Source: a virus. Taken from it: a DNA stretch of 64,000 nucleotides. The notes beneath the pieces were generated by a model. It saw nothing but the letters and a program-made list of their open reading frames with translations, made no database searches and was not told where the DNA came from. How positions within the stretch are numbered: the stretch's first letter is position 1; every line of letters begins with the position of its first letter. Made by a program: the position numbers and the translations under genes. Of this stretch, positions 18,621-26,078 are shown in pieces. Location of the stretch: IMG/VR virus record IMGVR_UViG_3300033146_003879, positions 54,990 through 118,989 of that record; one strand, written 5' to 3'.

Positions 18621-18923
18621 TTACGCGACGGCGCCGGAAGCCTTAGACTTCACGGCCGTACTTGCTACAATCTCCTCTTCATAGGTACGATCTTGTGCAC
18701 CGTATGATTGCTGAACAACAGGGCTTGACTCCCCTGCGCTGTCGGGAACGTTGTTCGCAAACTCGCGAACCTCCCTCAAGTTCATGCCGTCAAGATCGGG
18801 TGGCATCTGGTCGCCTCTGGATTTTGCAGCAGCAAAAGCTGCAACAAACTTTGATGTAAAGTTAGACCCTACACCTTCAACAGTCACAGTACGAGATCCG
18901 AAACGGAGCTGGTAAGTTTTCAT
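18621..18923 (-). CDS. Small protein, possible ubiquitin-like modifier
   Basis: 100 aa from MKTYQLRFG; the ATG at 18923 follows TTGGAGGAAATCCCA. The upstream frame to 19001 has no ribosome binding site. The first 20 residues suggest a beta hairpin (KTYQLRFGSRTVTVEG) followed by a helix (FTSKFVAAFAAAKSRG), the order expected of a beta-grasp fold. Residues 75-100 look like a disordered tail ending in SGAVA rather than the Gly-Gly of ubiquitin. The call as a modifier comes from its place between a ThiF/JAMM pair and two partner genes; it could also be an unrelated small protein. It has its own GGTATAAG promoter. Confidence 0.75.
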   Translation of the reverse strand: MKTYQLRFGSRTVTVEGVGSNFTSKFVAAFAAAKSRGDQMPPDLDGMNLREVREFANNVPDSAGESSPVVQQSYGAQDRTYEEEIVASTAVKSKASGAVA

Positions 18924-18977
18924 TGGGATTTCCTCCAAGTTATGTACATAAATGGGACAATGCGCCCCTACCATATT

Positions 18978-18985
18978 CTTATACC
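18978..18985 (-). promoter_or_regulatory. GGTATAAG promoter element before the 100-aa gene
   Basis: Minus strand TGTGGTATAAGAATATGG, about 55 bases before the start at 18923. Same class as the elements at 22682, 39090, 46175 and 51099. Confidence 0.6.
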
Positions 18986-19016
18986 ACATCAGGTGCTTCA
19001 TTTTGCATTATGGTAC

Positions 19017-19916
19017 CTATCGTCTTGTGTGAATGATTACATTAATGCACGCCATTACAAGACTCATTGACGTATTGTTGTAAATGGTATACTGGCTAAA
19101 ACTACTATCATGTATCTTAATATCGTTCAGTATTGGTATGGAGTTTCCGCTAAACTGATACTCTTTCTCATTGAATGCACGACTCAGCATAGCGCGTATA
19201 TTATCGCGTGTCTCAGTCAGGATTCTCCCTGTCGCCCGAGCCTCCATAGCCCCATTTTGAGAAGAGATGTCCGCAGAGGCTGCGCCAAAGGACAGAATAG
19301 CACCGGCAATAGCAAACGCTATCTTAAAGTACGTCTCATCATTCTCCTCGAGAAGCTCAAACTTCTTGTTGTCTTCTCCTTGGCTATAGTATGTGCCTGC
19401 TAGCCATTTATGTATGTCTCTCTGGGCATGTCGAAGGAACTCTCCTGGAGGAGCATCGAACGATATCACATGGGTCTCGGCAACTCGACGAACGAGAGTA
19501 TCAACAGGAGGGATGAAGCCCCTGTTACCTTTATAGACAGTGACATCCGCAACAGGCAAGACAAGAGCCAAGCCCGTCTTACTTTCATACACTTCGTGCC
19601 ACAACTTTGCAAGCGTCTCAGGCGCAAGATTGCGCTCTTGCGTGCGGTATCGCACCTCTGCAGCGTCAAACTCTGCTAGTTTGTTAATATCACACACTTC
19701 TCTCCCTTGCGTAAAATTAACGCATAGGCCATTCCTGTATATAATGTCTGGCCTGAACGGGCTTGCGATAACATCGCTGAGTATCTGAACATCGGAGGAG
19801 AGGTCCGCAAGCGAGCTCATGATATCTTTCATATCCTTCTCTAACCTTGCCTGAGCCTCTCGCATCGCTTTTATATTAGCGCGTAGGTTTTTCTTCCTTT
19901 CTTTTCGGTCATTCAT
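19017..19916 (-). CDS. Cassette protein of unknown function, speculative E2-like partner
   Basis: 299 aa from MNDRKERKK; the ATG at 19916 follows GGAGGATACT. Residues 1-50 are a basic coiled coil. Then comes IIYRNGLCVNF with Cys65 and a second Cys75. E2-like proteins of PRTRC-type cassettes carry a similar strand-Gly-x-Cys segment, so this could be the carrier for the modifier, but the match is short and unproven. A hydrophobic stretch near residue 210 (IAFAIAGAILSFGAA) could be buried or membrane-associated. It lies 41 bases after the 895-aa gene in one operon. Confidence 0.7.
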   Translation of the reverse strand: MNDRKERKKNLRANIKAMREAQARLEKDMKDIMSSLADLSSDVQILSDVIASPFRPDIIYRNGLCVNFTQGREVCDINKLAEFDAAEVRYRTQERNLAPETLAKLWHEVYESKTGLALVLPVADVTVYKGNRGFIPPVDTLVRRVAETHVISFDAPPGEFLRHAQRDIHKWLAGTYYSQGEDNKKFELLEENDETYFKIAFAIAGAILSFGAASADISSQNGAMEARATGRILTETRDNIRAMLSRAFNEKEYQFSGNSIPILNDIKIHDSSFSQYTIYNNTSMSLVMACINVIIHTRR

Positions 19917-19957
19917 AGTATCCTCCGGTAACCGGGCAGCGTTAGCCACCCGGATAT

Positions 19958-22645
19958 TTAAATAAACATCTGCGCCGCAGACTCAGCGACTGCTTTCTCC
20001 ATAGAAATCGGGGTAACGTGCACCAATGCACTCATAAGCAGCGCCAACAACCTGTCGGAGCCATCTGATTCTATCTTAGCAACAACCTGATCAAATATAA
20101 CAGGATTAAACACGCTTAACACCTCGTCGACACCATTATCAATATATGGAAGCGCATCATCTTCAAGGGCAGCATTGAGTTCGTGAACTGTCTTCCCAGC
20201 CAGTGTGATATATGGAAGCGCATCATCATCTTCAAGGGCAGCATTGAGTTCGTGAACTGTCTTCCCAGCCAGTGTGTCAGGTATGCCTCTAAACAAGCTT
20301 GCGTTGTACGGGTCTTCAAAATAGAGGCCTGTGTCACGCAGTACTGTCGCCGTGGCAGTCGGAAGCATTGCGGCGAACAGAAAGTCTATGGGTCGAATAT
20401 AACTCGACATTGACGACACAGCTTCGATAATATTTTCCTTACTCTCTGGAGAGAACGCGATGCACTCACGTATTGTCCGTGCGTACATGTCCGTCATCAC
20501 ATAACGCAAGAACGTAATATATGAGAATACTACAAGTGTGACTTTCTTTGTGTGAGACAACGCCTTCTCTTCATCAGTGACAAATAATTCGTCGGCGTGT
20601 TTCTTCACAATCCTATCAAACAAGATATATGCAGGAGTGTCTCGTTTCTTCAACTGCCGCCACCCGTTGCTTGAATAACTCAGATTTCTCTCCATGTGCT
20701 CAGCAACATCAATGAGAGAGTAGTGCTCCGGAACAGACAGGGAAGCATCGAGCGTATTCTCATCAGTTCTTCCCTGGTAGTTTGATTGGCGTAGGTGGTG
20801 CGAAGGCCCAGTGGAACGAGTAACCCACCAAGAATCCATATCATGTAGCGTAACTTTATTAGCACCATCATCCTGCATTGTTATCTTTGTCTTTGTACGG
20901 ACTTCGCCAGTAAGCAACTCCCGAAGCCTTGCTATAGGAAACAACTCATACTCGATCACTACGTTTGAAATGCGGGCATGCGTACCCTCCGCCGCATACG
21001 CAGTAATGTCATTGTAATCTAATGGTGATACGTAGCGTTTATACCACCCTTCAGTGCGGCTCCTGATAGCTTCGAAGTTATAGTTACTTGGTATTACATC
21101 ATATCCATCGTTGGGTATGTCGTCGTACCCAAATGCGAGTGCGAGCAGATTTGATAAAGTAGAATTACCTTGCTCATTATCACCTAATTCGTTAATCAAA
21201 GGAGCACATACGAGACCATATGCACCTCCGTAAGAATCATATGTTATGTGGCGTAAACTTGTGCCGAGGTCTGCGTTCCATTGTTCAATCTCACTCTCCA
21301 GAACCTCCCGAGCCCGAATGGTATTTGCGTTACCTGTACAGATGCTCCGTTGTGCCGCGGGCGCGTGGAAATCATTCGCAGCATTCGTGTTTGCTCTGCC
21401 TACAACCGAAATGGTACGTGCTCTCGTGTACCCACGCAGTGTACCTGTACTGTATCGGTTTATGGTATCTATCACGCTACTGCTGATTCCGCCATGAATA
21501 TTACCCATGATCGGCTGAAAGTCAGTAGGTGTTATATATCCCCACGCGGTTAGGGTACCAGACCCCGTTATAAGGCCGTCCTGCGAATCATATGCGCTTG
21601 GAAGATCCGACAACGTTACCGACTTTGAGATAAAGACGTGTCCTTTTATTGAAACATATCCACCATCGGAATTGGTGTAGGAGTTACCGCGAACACCTTG
21701 ATCATTACCTTCAAGTAGGTGGTGTGACATGGCAAAGTGATTACGTATATCGGTGAGGTTAAACGGTGTTACTATATTCTCTTGGACACACATACGCCTA
21801 AGCGGCCTAGCGCAAACTGAAGCTCGCTTCATTATCAGGTGAAGGCCTTGCCCATAACTTGAAAGAACATTCTGATATCTACTTGAGCTTACTATCACCG
21901 TATTTTCTTGTACATATCTTGAATCGACACCGAGTTCAACCTCCTCGGACGATACACCGATAAGAGACCCAGACAAACCGAGTGATGTACGCAGAGCATT
22001 TCTATGCTCCTCGTTCTCTTCTCCGAGGAAATACTTCTCGAAGGAATTATCTCCAGGTAGAGGGTTAGCCATAGGTTCTCCGAATACAACAGCTCTCCAG
22101 AAAGCAACAACATTAGGATCAAAATCAACTGACCTCAACGATAACTTAAGAGAATCTCTTACACCACCTTGTAAACGCAGATACTCAGGAAACATAGCGA
22201 TAGGGTATGCGCCAAGTTGATACTCAGCTTCGCGCTGCGTGAGCGCTTTATCTGACATTGATGCTATGGTATTTGCTATCACATCGCCTTTGAGAACGAT
22301 GTTACTGTCATGCACTCTATCAAGCTTTTGATAAAGCTTAATAATAAGTGCTCCATTAAGCGGTCTACTCTCACGCCGCTCTCCGTCCCTGGCCTCTTCG
22401 GCAATAAACCCAGCACCACGAATAGCGTCAATTGCTGGTTCTCCAGTGAATGCTTGCTTCAAGTAATCAGGGATATCCTCTGAGTCAAGGAATTGTGCAA
22501 CTTCGGTAGGCATAACAAATACATCCGGATCTACTTCTTCTTCAACAACACCGTTTGCTCGCGTGACTCTCAAAGCTCCTCTAATCACATCTAACGGAAC
22601 GCCGTGCGCGTATACACCACGTACTTGTACATTAATTCTTGGCAT
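19958..22645 (-). CDS. First gene of the E1/JAMM cassette, function unknown
   Basis: 895 aa from MPRINVQVRG; the ATG at 22645 follows CTGGAGGAAATCCC. No domain was recognised. It opens with a short beta-rich part (INVQVRGVYAHGVPLDVI), and the rest is mixed. The C-terminal part contains a perfect tandem duplication (TLAGKTVHELNAALED...ALPYI twice, one copy with an extra Asp). A GGTATAAG element is 37 bases upstream. As the first gene of the operon it could be the substrate, adaptor or ligase of the modification system; a virion protein is equally possible. Confidence 0.75.
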   Translation of the reverse strand: MPRINVQVRGVYAHGVPLDVIRGALRVTRANGVVEEEVDPDVFVMPTEVAQFLDSEDIPDYLKQAFTGEPAIDAIRGAGFIAEEARDGERRESRPLNGALIIKLYQKLDRVHDSNIVLKGDVIANTIASMSDKALTQREAEYQLGAYPIAMFPEYLRLQGGVRDSLKLSLRSVDFDPNVVAFWRAVVFGEPMANPLPGDNSFEKYFLGEENEEHRNALRTSLGLSGSLIGVSSEEVELGVDSRYVQENTVIVSSSRYQNVLSSYGQGLHLIMKRASVCARPLRRMCVQENIVTPFNLTDIRNHFAMSHHLLEGNDQGVRGNSYTNSDGGYVSIKGHVFISKSVTLSDLPSAYDSQDGLITGSGTLTAWGYITPTDFQPIMGNIHGGISSSVIDTINRYSTGTLRGYTRARTISVVGRANTNAANDFHAPAAQRSICTGNANTIRAREVLESEIEQWNADLGTSLRHITYDSYGGAYGLVCAPLINELGDNEQGNSTLSNLLALAFGYDDIPNDGYDVIPSNYNFEAIRSRTEGWYKRYVSPLDYNDITAYAAEGTHARISNVVIEYELFPIARLRELLTGEVRTKTKITMQDDGANKVTLHDMDSWWVTRSTGPSHHLRQSNYQGRTDENTLDASLSVPEHYSLIDVAEHMERNLSYSSNGWRQLKKRDTPAYILFDRIVKKHADELFVTDEEKALSHTKKVTLVVFSYITFLRYVMTDMYARTIRECIAFSPESKENIIEAVSSMSSYIRPIDFLFAAMLPTATATVLRDTGLYFEDPYNASLFRGIPDTLAGKTVHELNAALEDDDALPYITLAGKTVHELNAALEDDALPYIDNGVDEVLSVFNPVIFDQVVAKIESDGSDRLLALLMSALVHVTPISMEKAVAESAAQMFI
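20143..20277. repeat. In-frame tandem duplication inside the 895-aa gene
   Basis: Two adjacent units of 66 (20143-20208) and 69 bases (from 20209) starting tatatggaagcgcat are identical except for one extra CAT in the second. In the protein this doubles a 22-residue segment. The near identity means the duplication is recent. Confidence 0.85.
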
Positions 22646-22681
22646 GGGATTTCCTCCAGGTAATAAAAAAGTTTCCATCTA

Positions 22682-22689
22682 CTTATACC
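22682..22689 (-). promoter_or_regulatory. GGTATAAG promoter element before the E1/JAMM cassette
   Basis: Minus strand TATGGTATAAGTAGATGG, 37 bases before the start at 22645, in a divergent control region with the plus-strand element at 22739. Confidence 0.6.
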
Positions 22690-22738
22690 ATAAAGTTGAC
22701 ATTAAAATAACGCGAGGTGTACGCCTTGTTGTTTGCTC

Positions 22739-22744
22739 TATAAT
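22739..22744 (+). promoter_or_regulatory. CTATAAT promoter element for the plus-strand block
   Basis: GCTCTATAATTAGTATG, 67 bases before the start at 22811, divergent from the cassette promoter. Confidence 0.55.
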
Positions 22745-22810
22745 TAGTATGTTCATCCGATTGAGTTGTATTCAGTTCGGAGTTGTTATGTAATTACTGG
22801 AGGTGTTACC

Positions 22811-23668
22811 ATGGTTGGTATGCGTGAATTAGAGCAGTTATTGTCAGGATTGAGCCCAAAACAGTTAACAGCGCTGCTTGCAGCTGTTGGTGCTGGTGGA
22901 GCGGCGTTAGGCGCAGGCGGAATTGCCGGGTATAACGCAATGCAGCCAGAGCCATCCGTGTTAGATAGCCTCACCGGTGGAATATCCGATGCTTATAACA
23001 ATACAACTGATTATCTCGGTGGCGTATTTGGTACGGAAGAGCCATCAATGTGGGATAACTTCGCTGATACTGTTGGTGATGTCTATGACAACGCAACAAA
23101 TGGACTAAGTAATTTGTTTGGCGGCAATGGAGATGCGGAAGCAATGGAAGCATTTAAAATTGCTGCAATTCAACAAGACTTTATCAAGCAAGCCGCTCTC
23201 GAAGTAGAACTCAGAAAGGTGGCTGACGAAGCGATGCTTGAATATGCTATATTAAAGGAGGCTGGGTTAGCTTCGACGCTGAAGTCAGGCCTTAAGGCAG
23301 GCGCAGAAGCGGTAAAAGATAAAGTAATACCTACAATCAAGGACACTGCCAAAAAAGTAGCAGATAGTCCGTATGTGAAAGAAACTATTGCCGACGCTAA
23401 GGTGCAGGGCAAGAAGCTATACGATGCAACAAAGCTTACCGGTGAAGTAGTTGGTGATAAGGTGCAGGAAGTTGCTGGAAGAGCCCTTTCTCCAGAAGTA
23501 AAGCAGACACTTAGTAGATATAAAGATCTATTGCAAGGCAACACCGCAAAATCTCTTGCCTCCGGAGGAAGCCCTGAAGCACTTAAAAAAGAGCTTGCGA
23601 AAGTATACGGAACAAGAGCAGCAACGGCTGCTGGTGTTGGTGGATTAGCATACGCAACTCGTGACTAA
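22811..23668 (+). CDS. Glycine-zipper virion-type protein 1
   Basis: 285 aa. ATG at 22811 follows TGGAGGTGTTACC; the frame open to 22766 is not supported. It has an N-terminal Ala/Gly-rich hydrophobic helix (LLAAVGAGGAALGAGGIAGY), two copies of a 'DVYDNATNGLSNLFGG' type segment, then amphipathic LLKxA-type helices ending in EYAILKEAGLAS. The same EYxxLKEAGLAS string is in the 26079 gene. These features suggest a protein that is packed in the virion or inserts in membranes, such as an internal or ejection protein. Function not identified. Confidence 0.8.
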   Translation: MVGMRELEQLLSGLSPKQLTALLAAVGAGGAALGAGGIAGYNAMQPEPSVLDSLTGGISDAYNNTTDYLGGVFGTEEPSMWDNFADTVGDVYDNATNGLSNLFGGNGDAEAMEAFKIAAIQQDFIKQAALEVELRKVADEAMLEYAILKEAGLASTLKSGLKAGAEAVKDKVIPTIKDTAKKVADSPYVKETIADAKVQGKKLYDATKLTGEVVGDKVQEVAGRALSPEVKQTLSRYKDLLQGNTAKSLASGGSPEALKKELAKVYGTRAATAAGVGGLAYATRD

Positions 23669-23684
23669 TTACGGAGACAGGACG

Positions 23685-24317
23685 ATGGCAACAACTATGC
23701 TTACATACACCTTAGAGATGCTATCCAGGAAACTACAGAAGAAAGCTGCAGGGATGGGCCTGTTGGACGATGGGCTACGCTACATCAGTGCAACAGCACA
23801 TGGTATGTCTGGTGGAGGGTTTGCCCGGAACGCTAAGAAAGCAGTATCGCACATACCCGTTAAGCAAGTTGCATTAAGTGCAGATGAAATAGCATTACGT
23901 AACGCTTTGCATTCCGCTAATAAACAAACGAGAGCCAGCATAGCCGGAAGGATCGGTGAAATGATACCAACACCTCCTAAATCAAGAGCCCTTGTTTCAG
24001 TCAAAGTGTTACCCGCACCTGCAGATTCACCTACAGCAATGCGCATAATGCAAGCTGCCGGACTAATAGGTGGTGGCTACGGGTTATCTCGTATCCTGTC
24101 CGGAACACCGCGTGAACGTGATAATTTTGACAGAATGCGTGATATGTACGAAGATACAACGGATTACATGTCAGAATTGTTCACCCCGAGGCAAAGAACA
24201 CCGATGGAGTACATAGAGAATCTGTTTACTCCAAACAAAGATATATTTGATAGATCGCGAGATGTGTACGAAGATACAGCAGATTACGTATCTGATCTTT
24301 TCTCGCGAAATGAGTAA
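23685..24317 (+). CDS. Glycine-zipper block protein 2
   Basis: 210 aa from MATTMLTYTLEML; ATG at 23685 after CGGAGACAGGACG; a GTG at 23661 overlaps the preceding gene and is less likely. It starts with an amphipathic helix ending KLQKKAAG. The C-terminal 70 residues hold two copies of a segment like MYEDTTDYMSELFTP / VYEDTADYVSDLFSR, related to the repeated segment in the preceding protein. Paralogy with gene 1 is visible; the role is unknown. Confidence 0.75.
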   Translation: MATTMLTYTLEMLSRKLQKKAAGMGLLDDGLRYISATAHGMSGGGFARNAKKAVSHIPVKQVALSADEIALRNALHSANKQTRASIAGRIGEMIPTPPKSRALVSVKVLPAPADSPTAMRIMQAAGLIGGGYGLSRILSGTPRERDNFDRMRDMYEDTTDYMSELFTPRQRTPMEYIENLFTPNKDIFDRSRDVYEDTADYVSDLFSRNE

Positions 24318-24319
24318 CG

Positions 24320-24325
24320 TATAAT
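24320..24325 (+). promoter_or_regulatory. TATAAT element
   Basis: ACGTATAATGTAATAACC, 33 bases before the start at 24358, just after the preceding stop codon. It could give this gene and those after it a separate transcript. Confidence 0.4.
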
Positions 24326-24357
24326 GTAATAACCAATATACCTTGGAGGGTATCATT

Positions 24358-25182
24358 ATGAACGAAAGAACAATGCTCAAAAGAGCAATCATGGAAGAGT
24401 TGTACATGAATGACTTAGTTAAGGAGGCAGCTGCAAAGCAGGAGTTGCTTAAGAAACAAGCCGCAGCTATTGAGCTTGATGCTCTCCTTAAGCATGCTGC
24501 ATCAGAACCAGGATACGGCGATTACGCACAGGCTGGGGCTGCTCTGGGCGGCGGGGGCACAGCACTTGCAAGTGCTCTTATAGGAGCCGGTGTGGGCCAC
24601 GGACTGAAACAAAGAGCGCTGTTCTCACTTATGGGAGGACTCGGAGGAGGTGCCATCGGTGGTGGTTTCGGTGCCCTATCTGGGCTTGCGCAGAAGAAAG
24701 TTAACAATTGGATTGACAGCGGAGATAAGAGCCTCTTCCTGAATAGGAGTCGCCTAATGGATGCTGCTGCTCAAAAATTCTCCGCATCAGATATTGACAT
24801 GCTTATTAAGCAGGCCGCTATCGAAGAAGCAATCTTGCAGCAAGCAAATATTACACAAGACAACATGGCTGACGCTAATGCAGCTGCCATGCAAGCTCTT
24901 GTACAACTTGCTGGCGGAGGCGAGAGCCTTCAGCAAGAAGCTGCAGAAGGTGAGATTCCACCAGAATTATTGCAGCAGATAATGGCAGAACAAGGCGGCG
25001 CTCAAGGAGCACCTCAAGGCGGAGAGCAGATTCCACCTGAGATTCTTGCCCAACTTGCTGCAGCACAGCAGCAAGAGCAAGCTGCTCCAGCACAAGCTGC
25101 TCCAGCACAAGCTGCTCCAGCACAAGAAGAGCAAATTGAGCAGAAAGTAGCAAGCGCTTACTTTGATATCCTCAATTATTAA
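24358..25182 (+). CDS. Glycine-zipper block protein 3 with Pro/Ala/Gln repeat
   Basis: 274 aa from MNERTMLKR; ATG at 24358 after TGGAGGGTATCATT. The first 50 residues carry three LxKxAA-type amphipathic turns (LVKEAAAKQ, LLKKQAAA, LLKHAA). Residues about 60-115 are a Gly/Ala-rich membrane-type stretch (GAALGGGGTALASALIGAGVG). After another SDIDMLIKQAA segment comes a Gln/Gly/Pro-rich tail with three APAQA repeats. It ends in VASAYFDILNY. Unknown function; the tail is probably flexible. Confidence 0.75.
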   Translation: MNERTMLKRAIMEELYMNDLVKEAAAKQELLKKQAAAIELDALLKHAASEPGYGDYAQAGAALGGGGTALASALIGAGVGHGLKQRALFSLMGGLGGGAIGGGFGALSGLAQKKVNNWIDSGDKSLFLNRSRLMDAAAQKFSASDIDMLIKQAAIEEAILQQANITQDNMADANAAAMQALVQLAGGGESLQQEAAEGEIPPELLQQIMAEQGGAQGAPQGGEQIPPEILAQLAAAQQQEQAAPAQAAPAQAAPAQEEQIEQKVASAYFDILNY

Positions 25183-25242
25183 GAAGGTGGTGGTATAAAG
25201 GTGGCTGCTTCGGTGGCCACCGATTACTCTAGGGGGTACGAA

Positions 25243-25623
25243 ATGTCAGAACGTAAGACATACAATAATCTCAAGGATATGACTACAGATTTACTTATGA
25301 CAAAGAAGGCATTCTACAACCCACTACCGATGCTCACACACACACTTGGGGGAGCCGGAATAGGTGCGGTGGCAGGAGGCCTTGCAGGCGGAACAAAAGC
25401 TCTTCTTAATGGACGAGATGCTGCAGACGGCGCAGCTCGCGGAATGCGCATAGGCGGAGTTCTTGGAGGCATTGGTGGATTTGGTCATGGTTATGGGTAC
25501 GCGAAGATGACAGATCCCAAACGTATCGCAGAGATGGTTAAAAAGAATCCCGGCGCTGTATCAAAATGGCTTAGTAGATTAGGTAACAATGGAAAACAGA
25601 CACTCCAGACATTGCGCCCATAG
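25243..25623 (+). CDS. Glycine-zipper block protein 4
   Basis: 126 aa if started at MSERKTYNNL, where ATG at 25243 follows TAGGGGGTACGAA; a GTG at 25201 in the same frame is also open. Residues about 35-85 are a Gly/Ala zipper (LGGAGIGAVAGGLAGGTKALL ... GVLGGIGGFGHGYGY) that can form two closely packed helices. It is basic at the end. No family recognised. Confidence 0.65.
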   Translation: MSERKTYNNLKDMTTDLLMTKKAFYNPLPMLTHTLGGAGIGAVAGGLAGGTKALLNGRDAADGAARGMRIGGVLGGIGGFGHGYGYAKMTDPKRIAEMVKKNPGAVSKWLSRLGNNGKQTLQTLRP

Positions 25624-25624
25624 G

Positions 25625-26077
25625 GTGCATAAATATGCACTCGGCGTGCTCGATGTAGTAACTACGTCAAGTATTCATGACAAGTACTCAGATAGAGGTA
25701 CGTGGCAAGAGGCCGCAGGAGGTGCGCTTGGCGGAGGGACACTCGGTGCTATTGCTGCTGAGTTGCTTGGCAGGGACGAGGATAGGAGCTACTTTGCATC
25801 AAGAGGAGCAGTAGTCGGAGGAGCACTAGGGCTTACAGGTGCCTTAACAGACCCGGAGAAAGCAGTTAATATGGCTACGGGTGGAGCTGTTGGCGGCGGA
25901 GTTAGTTTATTAGCAGCACACCTTGCGGCTAACCTGCTTAACAAAGACGCTGACACCACGAAAGAGTGGGCTCAGCTAGCAGGTGGTGCGGGACTTATAT
26001 CAGGTGTGATTGCTGGAAAGAGCGGTATGTTTGATATAAAGGACTTATTTAACTCAATAATGAATAAGGAGATTTAA
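25625..26077 (+). CDS. Glycine-zipper block protein 5
   Basis: About 150 aa. The start is uncertain: a GTG at 25625 lies right after the preceding stop (TAGGGTG) and gives VHKYALGVLDVV, like other proteins of this phage that start with a KYA head; an ATG at 25589 in the same frame would overlap the preceding gene. Three Gly/Ala-rich hydrophobic stretches (GGALGGGTLGAIAAEL, GAVVGGALGLTGAL, GGAVGGGVSLLAAHLAANLL) suggest membrane or tightly packed helices. Confidence 0.6.
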   Translation: MHKYALGVLDVVTTSSIHDKYSDRGTWQEAAGGALGGGTLGAIAAELLGRDEDRSYFASRGAVVGGALGLTGALTDPEKAVNMATGGAVGGGVSLLAAHLAANLLNKDADTTKEWAQLAGGAGLISGVIAGKSGMFDIKDLFNSIMNKEI

Positions 26078-26078
26078 C

